DNA from: Streptomyces bungoensis
GTDB taxonomy: Bacteria > Actinomycetota > Actinomycetes > Streptomycetales > Streptomycetaceae
Direction of reading: 5' to 3'
NCBI RefSeq assembly: GCF_001514215.1
Contig: NZ_KQ948851.1
Span: 739,434 to 803,433, forward strand
Length of the DNA: 64,000 nucleotides
Shown: positions 17,791-25,987 of the stretch, piece after piece
How positions within the stretch are numbered: the stretch's first letter is position 1
Layout: each line of letters begins with the position of its first letter
Made by a program: the position numbers and the translations under genes
Notes under the pieces: model-generated
Seen by the model: the letters and a program-made list of their open reading frames with translations, nothing else
Told to the model about the DNA's origin: nothing
The model's database searches: none

Positions 17791-18692
17791 CCGCCGCGCT
17801 CTGCCTGGGGACATACCGCGTGCGTGCCGTCAGTCAGGCGGCACGCGCCGCCCTGGCCGCAGGCAGCCCCTGGGTGGACACGGCACCCAACTATGGTCGT
17901 GGTCAGGCGCATGAGGAGCTGCGCCCGGTGCTCGGGGAATACCCGACCGTGCGGGTAGCCACGAAGACGGGGTTCTTCACGGAGGAGCAAGGCCGCAGCG
18001 CGCTGGCTGAGGGCGTGCTCACCCGGGAAGAGGCGGCTGGTAGGCACAGCCTTGAGCGAGGCTTCGTCCGCTGGCAGACGGAGCGATCCTTGGCCGCGCT
18101 CGGGCGCGTGGACCTGGTGTTCGTGCACAACCCTGAGCACCACGGGCACGGCCTTGACCGCGCCGCTCTGCACGGGCGTGTGCGGGAAGCCTTCACGGCG
18201 CTGGAGGAGTTCGCCCATGCGGGCAGGATCGGTGGGTACGGCGTCGCCACTTGGTCGGGCCTAACCTCCGGAGCGTTCAGTGTCGCCGAGTTGCTCGCGC
18301 TCGCACGCCAGGCGGTTGGTTCCGCCGAGCATCACTTCACGGGCTTGCAGATGCCCGTCAGCCTGATCATGGATGCCCCGATCACACAGGCCCTGAACGG
18401 CGGCGGACCACTGGTACAGGCGAAGGACGCCGGGCTGATCACGTTCGGCTCCGCGCCCCTGCACGGGGGCGAACTCCTCGACGCCATGACACCCGAACTG
18501 GTGAACCTCATCCGCCCCGGCCTGTCGGCCGCAGCCGCTGCCCTGCTGGCCGCTGGCTCGTGCCCCGGCCTCGATGTCGTCCTCACCTCCGCGAGCACCC
18601 GCGAGCACTGGGACGATGTGGCCAAGGCTCTGGCTGCGCCGCTGACGGCCCAGGAACTCAGGAGGGTGACGGATGAACTCGCCGGTGAATGA
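17787..18692 (+). CDS. Aldo/keto reductase
   Basis: A protein of 301 residues, GTG start overlapping the JmjC stop. Catalytic features are present: WVDTAPNYG (Asp, Tyr) near residue 30, RVATKTGF (Lys) near 60, DLVFVHNPEHH (His) near 110. It reduces carbonyls with NADPH or works in the reverse direction. Close coupling to the oxygenase suggests sequential oxidation and reduction of one substrate, perhaps the 45-residue peptide. The C-terminal region is shorter than in typical 320-residue family members. Confidence 0.82.
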   Translation: MTAALCLGTYRVRAVSQAARAALAAGSPWVDTAPNYGRGQAHEELRPVLGEYPTVRVATKTGFFTEEQGRSALAEGVLTREEAAGRHSLERGFVRWQTERSLAALGRVDLVFVHNPEHHGHGLDRAALHGRVREAFTALEEFAHAGRIGGYGVATWSGLTSGAFSVAELLALARQAVGSAEHHFTGLQMPVSLIMDAPITQALNGGGPLVQAKDAGLITFGSAPLHGGELLDAMTPELVNLIRPGLSAAAAALLAAGSCPGLDVVLTSASTREHWDDVAKALAAPLTAQELRRVTDELAGE

Positions 18693-19527
18693 GGAGGTAC
18701 GAGCCCTGATGGAGGCAGCCCACGACCGGGCGGCCAAGGCACTGGGCCTCGCCTGCACGGGTCCCCTGGCGTGGGGCTTCCTCGGTGTCACCCTCGGACG
18801 CCGAGCGGAGGACCGGTGGCTACGGGTGAGCCGGACGGCGAAGAGGAACGCGGGCAGGAAGCCGGGGGAGGGCATCGTCGGGGCTTCCCAGCTCCTACCC
18901 GAAGGCGTCCCGCGTCCCCGCCTGCACGGGGTGCACGACTGGACTGACGGCGAGTGGGCCTTCGAGGCCGAAGTCCTGGACTACCTGACACAACCCGTGG
19001 TGTCCCCGGACCGAGCCGACATCGATCACGATCCCAGGTTGCCTGACGAGTGGTGGGCGGGCCTTCGCCAAGCCCTTGCCCTGCTCGCTGAAGCGGAGGG
19101 TATGAAGACGACCGTCCGGGACGGATGGATCGAACGAGCCTTCCCCCAGTTCCTTGGCATCCCGGCCCCCGCCAAGGTGGATCGGGTGACCGGTCACGGT
19201 GACCTGCACTGGGGCAACCTCACCGCCGAGCCCCTGTGCCTGCTGGACTGGGAGCGGTGGGGCCTGGTGCCCTTCGGTTACGACGTGGGACTCCTCCACG
19301 CCAACAGCCTGCTTGTACCCGACGTAGCCGCCCGCATCCGCAAAGAGTTCGCGGCCATCCTCGACACCCCCGCCGGCCGAATCGGGGAACTCGCGGCCCT
19401 GGCCGAGATGCTGCAAGCCGTAGCCCGTGGCTGGTACCCCGACCTGGCGCCCCACCTTCTCGCCCGAGCGGAGGCACTCACGGGAGTGCGCCCGCCCGTT
19501 CCGGTGCACTCCGAGGTGAGCGCCTGA
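18673..19527 (+). CDS. Phosphotransferase (APH-like)
   Basis: A protein of 284 residues with CAGGAGGGTGACGG before the ATG. The loop VTGHGDLHWGNLT near residue 175 and LLDWERWGLVPFG near 190 are the catalytic and metal-binding motifs of APH-fold kinases. It overlaps the aldo/keto reductase by 20 bp and ends the operon. It is a paralogue of 13270-14124. Small-molecule or peptide phosphorylation is likely, with substrate unknown. Confidence 0.8.
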   Translation: MNSPVNEEVRALMEAAHDRAAKALGLACTGPLAWGFLGVTLGRRAEDRWLRVSRTAKRNAGRKPGEGIVGASQLLPEGVPRPRLHGVHDWTDGEWAFEAEVLDYLTQPVVSPDRADIDHDPRLPDEWWAGLRQALALLAEAEGMKTTVRDGWIERAFPQFLGIPAPAKVDRVTGHGDLHWGNLTAEPLCLLDWERWGLVPFGYDVGLLHANSLLVPDVAARIRKEFAAILDTPAGRIGELAALAEMLQAVARGWYPDLAPHLLARAEALTGVRPPVPVHSEVSA

Positions 19528-19544
19528 CTGCGCCCCTGCGCGCC

Positions 19545-19650
19545 TCGTGGCGCGGTGGACTCCCAGCGCCTTGGCAATGCTGGTGACGCTCTCGCCCTTG
19601 TCGCGTCGCGCACGGGCTATGGCCAGCTTGCTGTCCCCACCCGGCCGCGG
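19545..19650 (-). pseudogene. Resolvase C-terminal helix-turn-helix remnant
   Basis: About 30 codons read DSKLAIARARRDKGESVTSI then AKALGVHRAT, the C-terminal DNA-binding end of a serine recombinase/resolvase. The frame lacks the catalytic domain and runs on without a proper end. It marks a past recombination event at the right end of the JmjC cluster. Confidence 0.55.
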
Positions 19651-19671
19651 GCATCACCGGAGGACCCAGCG

Positions 19672-19938
19672 TTGCCGGACCGGAGACTGTCGTACCGGCT
19701 GTGGACGGCCGTGAGCTCCTCAACGGCGACCATCAGGCTGCTCTTGGTGGAGGGCAACCTTGTCGGTCGATCGCACGTCGCTGTGGACGTACACCTGCGG
19801 GCCTTCACTGCGGATGCCGGCGTCACGGGCCTGCAGTACGAGGAGCTGCGAGCTGTGTACGAGGAGGCCGCCGCCCTCGGACACGAACCGGGCGGGATGG
19901 AGCACGCGGTATGGCGGTTCAAGTCGAGGGCCGTCTGA
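19672..19938 (+). CDS. Small protein of unknown function
   Basis: A protein of 88 residues from TTG 19672, 8 nt after GGAGG; longer in-frame starts lack support. It has beta-rich segments (TATIRLLLVEG, HVAVDVHLRAF) and a C-terminal helix (EELRAVYEEAAALG). Third-position GC is high, as expected for a real gene. Its family is not recognised. Confidence 0.5.
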   Translation: MPDRRLSYRLWTAVSSSTATIRLLLVEGNLVGRSHVAVDVHLRAFTADAGVTGLQYEELRAVYEEAAALGHEPGGMEHAVWRFKSRAV

Positions 19939-20021
19939 CCCGCCACCCTAGGCCGGCCGCTGCTCGGCGACGCCCAGCACGCTCACCCGGATGCTCTGAA
20001 TCCTCGGATCGACACGGCGCC

Positions 20022-20040
20022 CTCGACCGTGGTGGTCGAG
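20022..20040 (-). terminator. Hairpin after lipoprotein gene
   Basis: CTCGACC and GGTCGAG form a perfect 7-bp stem with a 5-base loop, 19 bp downstream of the lipoprotein stop on the minus strand. Confidence 0.55.
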
Positions 20041-20058
20041 AGCGCCGTTGCGGGCGCG

Positions 20059-20757
20059 TCAGCGGGTTGCTGTCGCCTTGGCGAGGGCCTTGTCGAGATG
20101 CTGGCCGACCAGGGCTGGCGCGCCGGAGACGATGAGGAGCAGGCTTCCCTCACGTATCGCGGTCTGCTTGACGACGCTGTCCTGCCCACCGGAGGTGAAG
20201 GTCATCAGCTGGCTCCACTGCTGGTCGCCGAGCCGGGGCGCGGTCGTCTTCTGTGACGTGACGTTGATGGCGGTGCTGCCGGAAACGACTTGGTAGGTCG
20301 GGCAGCCGGTCATGGCGTCGAAGATCCGATCGATGCCGTCGGACAGCTTCGCGGAGGTGTCGCTGTACAGCTCCTCGGAGACCTCCGAACCGGCGCTGCC
20401 GCCGGTGTAGGTGAAGGACACCTTCGCCTTGTTGGGGAAGTCGAGGGAGCCGCTGGCCGCCGCGTCGCCGCCCAGCTTCTCCAGGGCGGGGCAGCCGGTG
20501 ACGGTGACGTCGTCGTGGCTGGAGGTGTCCTCCGGCTTGCGGGTGTAGTCGGACCCGAGGTCGCTCTCGTCGAGCAGGCGGGGCTGAAGCGCGGCCGACG
20601 ACAGCGGGTCGTCGCTCTGCTTGGTGGTGGCCGGGTGGTCTGCGGGGGCGGAGGACGGGGAGGTGGACTTCGCCTGGCTGGTGTCGGCGGAGCAGGCGGG
20701 CAGGGTGAGGGCGGCGGCGGTGAGGCCGAGGGCGGTGATGGTGAGGCGAACGCGCAT
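20059..20757 (-). CDS. Secreted lipoprotein, unknown function
   Basis: A protein of 232 residues from ATG 20757; a longer frame to 20892 lacks signal features. The N-terminus is a lipoprotein signal: MRVRL, a hydrophobic core TALGLTAAALTLPAC with a lipobox LPAC. A Ser/Thr-rich linker follows, then a globular domain with two spaced Cys (VTVTGCPALEKL and AMTGCPTYQV) that may pair. It is likely anchored to the outside of the membrane. It lies at the edge of the mobilisation module, whose lipoproteins often have such domains. Confidence 0.75.
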   Translation of the reverse strand: MRVRLTITALGLTAAALTLPACSADTSQAKSTSPSSAPADHPATTKQSDDPLSSAALQPRLLDESDLGSDYTRKPEDTSSHDDVTVTGCPALEKLGGDAAASGSLDFPNKAKVSFTYTGGSAGSEVSEELYSDTSAKLSDGIDRIFDAMTGCPTYQVVSGSTAINVTSQKTTAPRLGDQQWSQLMTFTSGGQDSVVKQTAIREGSLLLIVSGAPALVGQHLDKALAKATATR

Positions 20758-20839
20758 GGGTGAACTGACCCCTGTGGTGCTCGGTGACGGTTGGACAGTG
20801 CGGGCCCGTGGGCCCGAGAAGGGGCCGAAGGAGTGGAGG

Positions 20840-21331
20840 TCAGCGGTGGCCGAGGTGCCGCAGGCAGTCCTCGAACGTGGCGTGGATGGCATCTCCCGGG
20901 CCGGAGTGTCGGTTGAACCACGCGGTGTCGAGACGGGTCTCGTGCTGCTGGTGGCCGGCCTGGCAGCGCAGCCAGACCTGGTCGTGGGTGGAGAGGATGA
21001 GCCACTCGCGGTAGGCGCCGCACTCGGCGCAGGCGACGACCTCGCCGTCCAGGACGAGAGGCCACGGCCAGGGCATCACCCGGCCGTCGAGCTGGTCGTG
21101 GCTGGGGACGCGCAGCTCCGGCGGGAGGAAGTCGTCCACAATCGGCGCCGGCTCCGCGAGCTGATGCTCCTGCTGCATCTGCAGGACCGGTGGCACCTGG
21201 TCGGCCATCCGCAGCCACGCCTCGTACGCCCGGCGCTGCACCTCGCTGAACTCTTCCTCTTCCGCGCGGCGGCGTCGTCGTATCCGGTGAAACACCCGGT
21301 GTCCTCCCTCGTCTCGTCCTGCACGCGTCAT
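20840..21331 (-). CDS. Plasmid-type protein with zinc-ribbon-like centre
   Basis: A protein of 163 residues starting ATG 21331. A basic arginine run is followed by a helical acidic region and CAECGAYREWLILSTHDQVW with a second CQAGH, which could bind zinc. It sits between the lipoprotein and relaxase genes, on the same strand as the mobilisation genes. Function is unknown. Its start is supported only by position. Confidence 0.55.
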   Translation of the reverse strand: MTRAGRDEGGHRVFHRIRRRRRAEEEEFSEVQRRAYEAWLRMADQVPPVLQMQQEHQLAEPAPIVDDFLPPELRVPSHDQLDGRVMPWPWPLVLDGEVVACAECGAYREWLILSTHDQVWLRCQAGHQQHETRLDTAWFNRHSGPGDAIHATFEDCLRHLGHR

Positions 21332-21378
21332 GATCGTGCGCGAAGTCCGCTGACCTGTTCAATTCACAAAGTCCACAG

Positions 21379-23100
21379 TCACGACCGGCCACGCCCAGGC
21401 CGGGCCTGTCCGGGGATGTGCTGCCCGGCGCGCTGTGCCGAGCGCTGTGCGGCGTGAGCGTCGGGCACCATGCCGGTGGCATCCGCAGGCAGGTCCGCTG
21501 CCCGGCGCAGCCGCCACACCAGGACGTCGCTGACGGACTCCGCCGTGTCCAGCTCCCGCCGACCCGCGGCGTCGGCGAGCAGGGCGGCCGGGTCGTGGCC
21601 GGCGGCTTCGGCGTCGGCGAGGGTGGCGGCGAGCGCGTACCAGCCGGGCTCGGCGAGGATCTGCTCGGCCAACTCCGGCAGCGCTGTGCGCAGCACCGTC
21701 GTCTGCCGCTGCCGCAGCGCCCGGCCCAGGCGCCGGCCTCGCTGGTAGAGAGCACCGAGGGGTTGAGCGGCGGCGGCCTGGTAGGCGGCGCGCAGATGTT
21801 CGGCGGCCTGGCGGGCGGCGGCGGCCTGCTGGGCGTGGTTCTTCTTCGCGTGCCAGTGGGCGGCGGCGGTGATGAGGAAGAACAGCATGTCGATCGCCAT
21901 CGCGGTGGTCGCGCCGTCCTCGCCGCGGCCCAACGCCGGACCGCTATAGACGAGGTCACGGGCGGCCTGCCGCAGCGCTCGGTCGTGGCCACGCTCGGCG
22001 CGGACGTGGGAGCGGGAGGCCCGCTCGAACGCGAAGGCGGCGTCACGCAGTTCGCGCCTGGTGCGGGCCGCGGAGGTCTTCGCGAGCGCGTCCAGGACCT
22101 CGCCGGCAGCGGCAATGTACGCGGCGGCGATGGCGTCGTCGCCGTGCTCGATGACGAGCACCGCGTTCCACGCGGCCGAGGCCGTGCGTCGGCGGGCGGC
22201 GGCCGGGTCGCTCGGCGCCGCAGGGGCGGGCACATCTGCCGGTGTGGCGTCCTGGTCGCGAGTGTCGGCGGACCAGCGCTCCCGGATACGGGGCAGGGAC
22301 AGATCGGGGGCCAGGCGGGCGCCGGGGTAGAAGACCGGTTCGCCGTCCTTGTTGCGGTCGTCGGGCAGGGCGACCTTGTAGCCGAGCAGGTCGCCGGAGG
22401 GGGCGACGCGCTTACGGATGATCAGGCCGGCGGCGGCCAGCCGGTCGAAGAACTCGGTCTCGCTGCTGGCGCCGGCCACCGCGCGGCGCACGGTTTCGCG
22501 CAGTTCCTCCCGCGCGGTGCGCTCGCGGCCCTGACGTTCGGCTTTGTGGCGCTCGGCGCTGGTGGGGCGTTGGGCCGCGGTGCCGTCGCCCTTGTTGAGC
22601 CGGCGCAAGCCCAGCTCCGCTTCCAAGGCGCGGGCCTGGGCCTGGGCGCGAGCGGCGTCGTGGTCGAGGTCGGGCTTGTAGCCGTCCTCACGGACGAGCG
22701 TGGCGACGATGTGAATGTGGTCGTCGGCATGCCGGACGGCCACCCACCGGCAGCCCGCGCCCTGTTCGGGGTAGTCGATACCGGTGGCGGCGACCATCCG
22801 GCGGGCCACCTCGCCCCACTCCTCGTCGGTCAGGATCCGGTCCTCGGCACTGTTGCGGACGGACAGATGCCACACGTGCTTCTTCGGCCGGTCAGCCTGG
22901 TCGATGTTCTCGACGGGTTGGTCCAGGAGCTGCTGGAGCGGCTTGAGGGTGGCAGACGGGTCGCGGCCGGGGTCGGGAGCGTTGTGGTCCCACGAGGCGA
23001 CCAGGTGCGGGTCGATGTGCTCCTCGTGCTTCCCGGGCCCGTAGAGGTAGTAGAGGAGACCGATGGTGCGCTGCCCGCGCTTTTGTATCCGGGGGATCAT
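21379..23100 (-). CDS. Relaxase/mobilisation protein (MobA-like)
   Basis: A protein of 573 residues. The N-terminal 180 residues form a relaxase domain: HVWHLSVRNSAEDR near residue 75, and a metal site HADDHIHIVATLV (H-x3-H-x-H) near 127. It would nick and covalently bind DNA at an origin of transfer. The C-terminal 400 residues are helical and alanine/arginine-rich, and may bind DNA or the coupling protein. The next gene upstream encodes MobC. It marks an integrated mobilisable element or plasmid. Confidence 0.88.
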   Translation of the reverse strand: MIPRIQKRGQRTIGLLYYLYGPGKHEEHIDPHLVASWDHNAPDPGRDPSATLKPLQQLLDQPVENIDQADRPKKHVWHLSVRNSAEDRILTDEEWGEVARRMVAATGIDYPEQGAGCRWVAVRHADDHIHIVATLVREDGYKPDLDHDAARAQAQARALEAELGLRRLNKGDGTAAQRPTSAERHKAERQGRERTAREELRETVRRAVAGASSETEFFDRLAAAGLIIRKRVAPSGDLLGYKVALPDDRNKDGEPVFYPGARLAPDLSLPRIRERWSADTRDQDATPADVPAPAAPSDPAAARRRTASAAWNAVLVIEHGDDAIAAAYIAAAGEVLDALAKTSAARTRRELRDAAFAFERASRSHVRAERGHDRALRQAARDLVYSGPALGRGEDGATTAMAIDMLFFLITAAAHWHAKKNHAQQAAAARQAAEHLRAAYQAAAAQPLGALYQRGRRLGRALRQRQTTVLRTALPELAEQILAEPGWYALAATLADAEAAGHDPAALLADAAGRRELDTAESVSDVLVWRLRRAADLPADATGMVPDAHAAQRSAQRAGQHIPGQARPGRGRS

Positions 23101-23159
23101 GCTGCTGTCCGAGGTCGTCGCTGGGAGTGGCGGGATGCGGGGCGGTAAGGGGAGCCAGC

Positions 23160-23792
23160 TCAGCGCTGCTCCAGCAGTCGGTCTGTGGCTGCCTGTACGC
23201 GGGTCACTGCGCGCTGGACCGCCGCGACGACCGCATCGATTTCCGCCGGCTGGCCGCCGGAGTTGATGGCCCGGGCTATCTGGTTGAGGTTGTTGCCGAC
23301 TTGTCCGAGGTGCCGGCGTGCGGCGAACAGCTCGGCGATCAGCTCGCGGTGGCCGGCGATGGCGGCGGCGGTGCTGTCGAGGTCGTGAGCGGCGGCGAGC
23401 CCGCTGCGGGCGAGGAAGCCTGGCAGGCTCGTACGGGTCGCGGTGGCGGCAGCGCAGAGCAGGGTCTTCTCGTCGCCGTTCAGGCGGACGCTGCAGACGT
23501 AATCACGCTTGTGCGAGGGCGGCTTGGGCGAGCGCTTGCGCGAGGTTTTCTTCGCGGCGCGCGGCTTGCGCAGTGAAGGCGTCTCCTCCGGCTGCGATCC
23601 GCCCTCGGTCGCTGTCTCACGGACCAGCACCCCCCGGTGCTGGTCCGCTCTCGCCACCCCCGGGGCGGGCTTGGCCAAGGCGCGCTTCCCCGACGGGGAA
23701 GAGTGTCTTGGCCGATAACTTGCTCGCCCCGAGACCGAGTTGGAGTTGGGAGCAGGTTCCGGGGCGGTGCCGGTCTGGGTGGGGTTCGTCAT
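23160..23792 (-). CDS. mobC: MobC-family relaxosome accessory protein
   Basis: A protein of 210 residues from ATG 23792; GAGG lies 10 nt upstream. After a basic, disordered N-terminus, the C-terminal region has the MobC signature RRHLGQVGNNLNQIARAINS and a ribbon-helix-helix-like stretch (VRLNGDEKTLLCAAATATRT). It should help the relaxase open DNA at oriT. Its start overlaps the stop of the preceding 77-codon gene (TGATG), and it is 59 bp upstream of the relaxase. Confidence 0.85.
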   Translation of the reverse strand: MTNPTQTGTAPEPAPNSNSVSGRASYRPRHSSPSGKRALAKPAPGVARADQHRGVLVRETATEGGSQPEETPSLRKPRAAKKTSRKRSPKPPSHKRDYVCSVRLNGDEKTLLCAAATATRTSLPGFLARSGLAAAHDLDSTAAAIAGHRELIAELFAARRHLGQVGNNLNQIARAINSGGQPAEIDAVVAAVQRAVTRVQAATDRLLEQR

Positions 23793-24025
23793 CAGGATTC
23801 GGGCCTCGTGGAGCGGGTGTGCTGTTGGATGCTCGCGGCCAGCGCGAGGACGTCGGCCGGTCCCGTAAGGACGCGGACGGATCCTTCTGAGTGGCCCTGG
23901 ACGAGCCACTGGCCGGTAGGCGCGAGGACGGCGGCGTGCAGGAGTCTCCGGCGGACCAGGACGTCCGCCCAGGCGCTGGCCTCGACGACCGTGGCCTCGG
24001 ATGAGCGAACAGGACGCGGAATCAA
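23792..24025 (-). CDS. Small protein upstream of mobC
   Basis: A protein of 77 residues from TTG 24025 preceded by GAGGAG. It reads like a compact alpha/beta protein (WADVLVRRRLLHAAVLAPTG). The TGATG overlap with mobC implies translational coupling. Function is unknown. Confidence 0.5.
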   Translation of the reverse strand: MIPRPVRSSEATVVEASAWADVLVRRRLLHAAVLAPTGQWLVQGHSEGSVRVLTGPADVLALAASIQQHTRSTRPES

Positions 24026-24068
24026 GGCGTGTCTCCTCAAGCGGGGCGGGTGGCCCGGCACGGAGCCG

Positions 24069-24093
24069 GGCCCCCCTTTGCGATTAGGGGGCC
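24069..24093 (-). terminator. Intra-operon hairpin
   Basis: GGCCCCC and GGGGGCC form a perfect 7-bp stem with an 11-base loop in the 88-bp gap between the 63-residue ORF and the 77-residue ORF. It is probably a partial terminator or attenuator that separates the WhiB unit from the mob genes. Confidence 0.5.
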
Positions 24094-24113
24094 TTGAGCG
24101 GGGTTTTGCCGGT

Positions 24114-24305
24114 TCAGCCGCACTCGGGGCAGCGACCGACGTGGCTGTTGAGCGCGCGGGCCATCCGCTGCTTCGTCGAGGCAGCCTGCTTCGCGCTGGA
24201 CTTCGCCGCCGGCCTGCCCTCGTGCCGCTTTGAGTGGGCGAGCATGAAGCTGATCTCCCGCTCGTACTCCGCACGGACGGTGTCGAACTGGTGGCAGGTC
24301 TTCAT
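24114..24305 (-). CDS. Small basic protein, C-terminal Cys pair
   Basis: A protein of 63 residues; ATG preceded by AAGGAG. It has a helical acidic start, a lysine/alanine-rich centre (AAKSSAKQAASTKQRM) and ends RCPECG. It overlaps the stop of the membrane protein gene (ATGA). It is typical of conjugative-element ORFs, with no known function. Confidence 0.55.
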   Translation of the reverse strand: MKTCHQFDTVRAEYEREISFMLAHSKRHEGRPAAKSSAKQAASTKQRMARALNSHVGRCPECG

Positions 24306-25987
24306 CGGGCGGAGCTCCTTGTCGTCGTGGTGGCGTCACTCCGCAGTTCCTGGAGGACGAGGCTCAGCCGGTCGTTCCGGCCGCCCTTCAGGCCCTCACG
24401 GCGGAGAATCTCCCGCAGCTGGACCCGGGTGACGGACTCGTTGCCGTCCCGTTCGAGCAGGGCAGAGACGTGCGGACGGACCTGCTGGACGAGCTGGTCC
24501 ACCGACTGCTCGAGCTCCCGCGGCGCGCGCTGCGTCTGCGGGCTGCGGGACCGGGCGCGCTTCCCCTTGGTCTTAGTCCGGGGCTTCGTGGCCGTCGTGC
24601 TCCGCAGAGGCACCGTGTGTCCCCGGTCCCCGGTGGGCTCGGTCCCCGTGTCGGTGTCGTTCGGTCCCCGGTCCCCGGTGGGCTCGGTCCCCGTGTCGGT
24701 GTCGTTCGGTCCCCGGTCCCCGGTGGGCTCGGTCCCCGTGTCGGTGTCGTTCGGTCCCCGGTCCCCGGTGGGCTCGGTCCCCGACTCGGCGGCGTTCGGT
24801 CCTGGATGCGAATCAGGGCCTTGAGCAGCTACTTCTCGCGCAGTGCGGTCGGTCCCCACGCCTCCGGCGTCCCCCTGTGAGGCTTCCGGGTCGGTGGGAC
24901 CGGTCCCCGGGACCCCACCTGTGGCTGGAACCTCGGTCCCCACCCTGGTCCCCGCGTTCTCGCCCCCGGTCCCCGCGCCATCCGACGCCTTAGAGTCCGC
25001 AATCTTGGGGACCGGTCCCCTCGGGGCGCTCGGTCCCCGGTCCCTGTACGACTCGTGGGGGCCGGGGGGATCGGCTGCGGGGACCGGCGCCGTCGAGGCC
25101 GGATGCGAGGGGACGGCGGCTGCCCTCGCGGTGATGTGCGCCGGGGACCAGGGCGAGGGAAGCGGGACCGTGGCGAGCGCGAGTGCGTGCCGGCGTGCGG
25201 CGAGCTGGTCGAGCAGCTGTGCGCGCTGGCGGGCGTCGGTCCCGACCGAGGCCCTGCCGACCGCCTTCGACAGGCGCCGCGTCAGCCGCCGGCCGCGTCG
25301 GCTCTGCTGCTGCTCGGGTGTGCGTTCGGCGAGGCGGACGGCGAGGGCGACTGCGCGGGCGGTGGCCCGGTCCCGGGTGATCTGTGCGGCGTCGCGGTCG
25401 CGTGCGGCGATCCCGAGGCGGGACAGCAGCCGCTCGCGTGCTTCCCGCCCCAGGACGGCGATCAGTCCGTGGGAGGCGGCACCCGGGGTGCGCAGGCGCA
25501 GCTCGATCCCCATGGCGAGGTGCCACAGCATCGCCGCCATGACCGGCCCGACGAAGGCCCTTACCGTGCCGCCGATAGGACCGCTCTCGGCATAGGCGGG
25601 GATCACCTGCACTCCGGTGATCACCCAGACCAACGTGCCCGGAAGGCCGGGGGCGCCCTCGGTGGCCAGGTTCTGCCGTGCCATTAGCGCCGTCGCGAAG
25701 AGCGCCAGCTCGGCTGCGGCGAACATGCCGGCCCGCTCGGCGGTGCCGGCCATGTCGAGGTAGTCGGCGGCGAACCGCCAGCTCGTGTCCGCGGAGTAGC
25801 AAGTACAGCCGAGGGCGGCAAGGGCAGCGACCTTGACCGCCGGACCGCTGAGACGTTTCTGCGGGCGTGTGCCCTGGCGCCGGATCGTCCAGGCGGTCAG
25901 CACCAGCACGACGGCGGCGGGCACCACGGCGGCGAGGAGGAGAGAGAGGTCCGGAGCGGCGCCGAGGGACAGGAAGGGGTGGGTCAT
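24302..25987 (-). CDS. SpdB-like membrane protein with repeat region
   Basis: A protein of 561 residues from ATG 25987. Four hydrophobic segments fill about residues 10-170, suggesting a DUF2637/SpdB-like membrane part that in streptomycete plasmids aids intramycelial spread. A helical arginine-rich region follows, then a Pro/Gly/Thr/Asp low-complexity stretch built on a 15-residue repeat, and a folded C-terminal helical domain (RVQLREILRREGLKGGRNDR). It overlaps the WhiB-like gene by 4 nt. Family assignment is by topology and context, not by a diagnostic motif. Confidence 0.55.
   Translation of the reverse strand: MTHPFLSLGAAPDLSLLLAAVVPAAVVLVLTAWTIRRQGTRPQKRLSGPAVKVAALAALGCTCYSADTSWRFAADYLDMAGTAERAGMFAAAELALFATALMARQNLATEGAPGLPGTLVWVITGVQVIPAYAESGPIGGTVRAFVGPVMAAMLWHLAMGIELRLRTPGAASHGLIAVLGREARERLLSRLGIAARDRDAAQITRDRATARAVALAVRLAERTPEQQQSRRGRRLTRRLSKAVGRASVGTDARQRAQLLDQLAARRHALALATVPLPSPWSPAHITARAAAVPSHPASTAPVPAADPPGPHESYRDRGPSAPRGPVPKIADSKASDGAGTGGENAGTRVGTEVPATGGVPGTGPTDPEASQGDAGGVGTDRTAREVAAQGPDSHPGPNAAESGTEPTGDRGPNDTDTGTEPTGDRGPNDTDTGTEPTGDRGPNDTDTGTEPTGDRGHTVPLRSTTATKPRTKTKGKRARSRSPQTQRAPRELEQSVDQLVQQVRPHVSALLERDGNESVTRVQLREILRREGLKGGRNDRLSLVLQELRSDATTTTRSSAR
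24618..24798 (-). repeat. 45-bp tandem repeat, about four copies
   Basis: A 45-bp unit recurs at 45-bp spacing (GGTGGGCTC starts at 24632, 24677, 24722 and 24767). On the coding strand it encodes a 15-residue unit, GTEPTGDRGPNDTDT. Copies are nearly identical, so copy number may vary between strains. The stretch lies in a disordered linker of the SpdB-like protein. Confidence 0.9.

Noticed and set aside
21418..23148. Long plus-strand frame opposite the relaxase
   Set aside because: The minus frame carries relaxase motifs; the plus frame is Gly/Val-rich shadow sequence common in high-GC DNA.
24618..24798. CRISPR-like array
   Set aside because: The repeats are directly adjacent without spacers and lie in frame in a protein gene.
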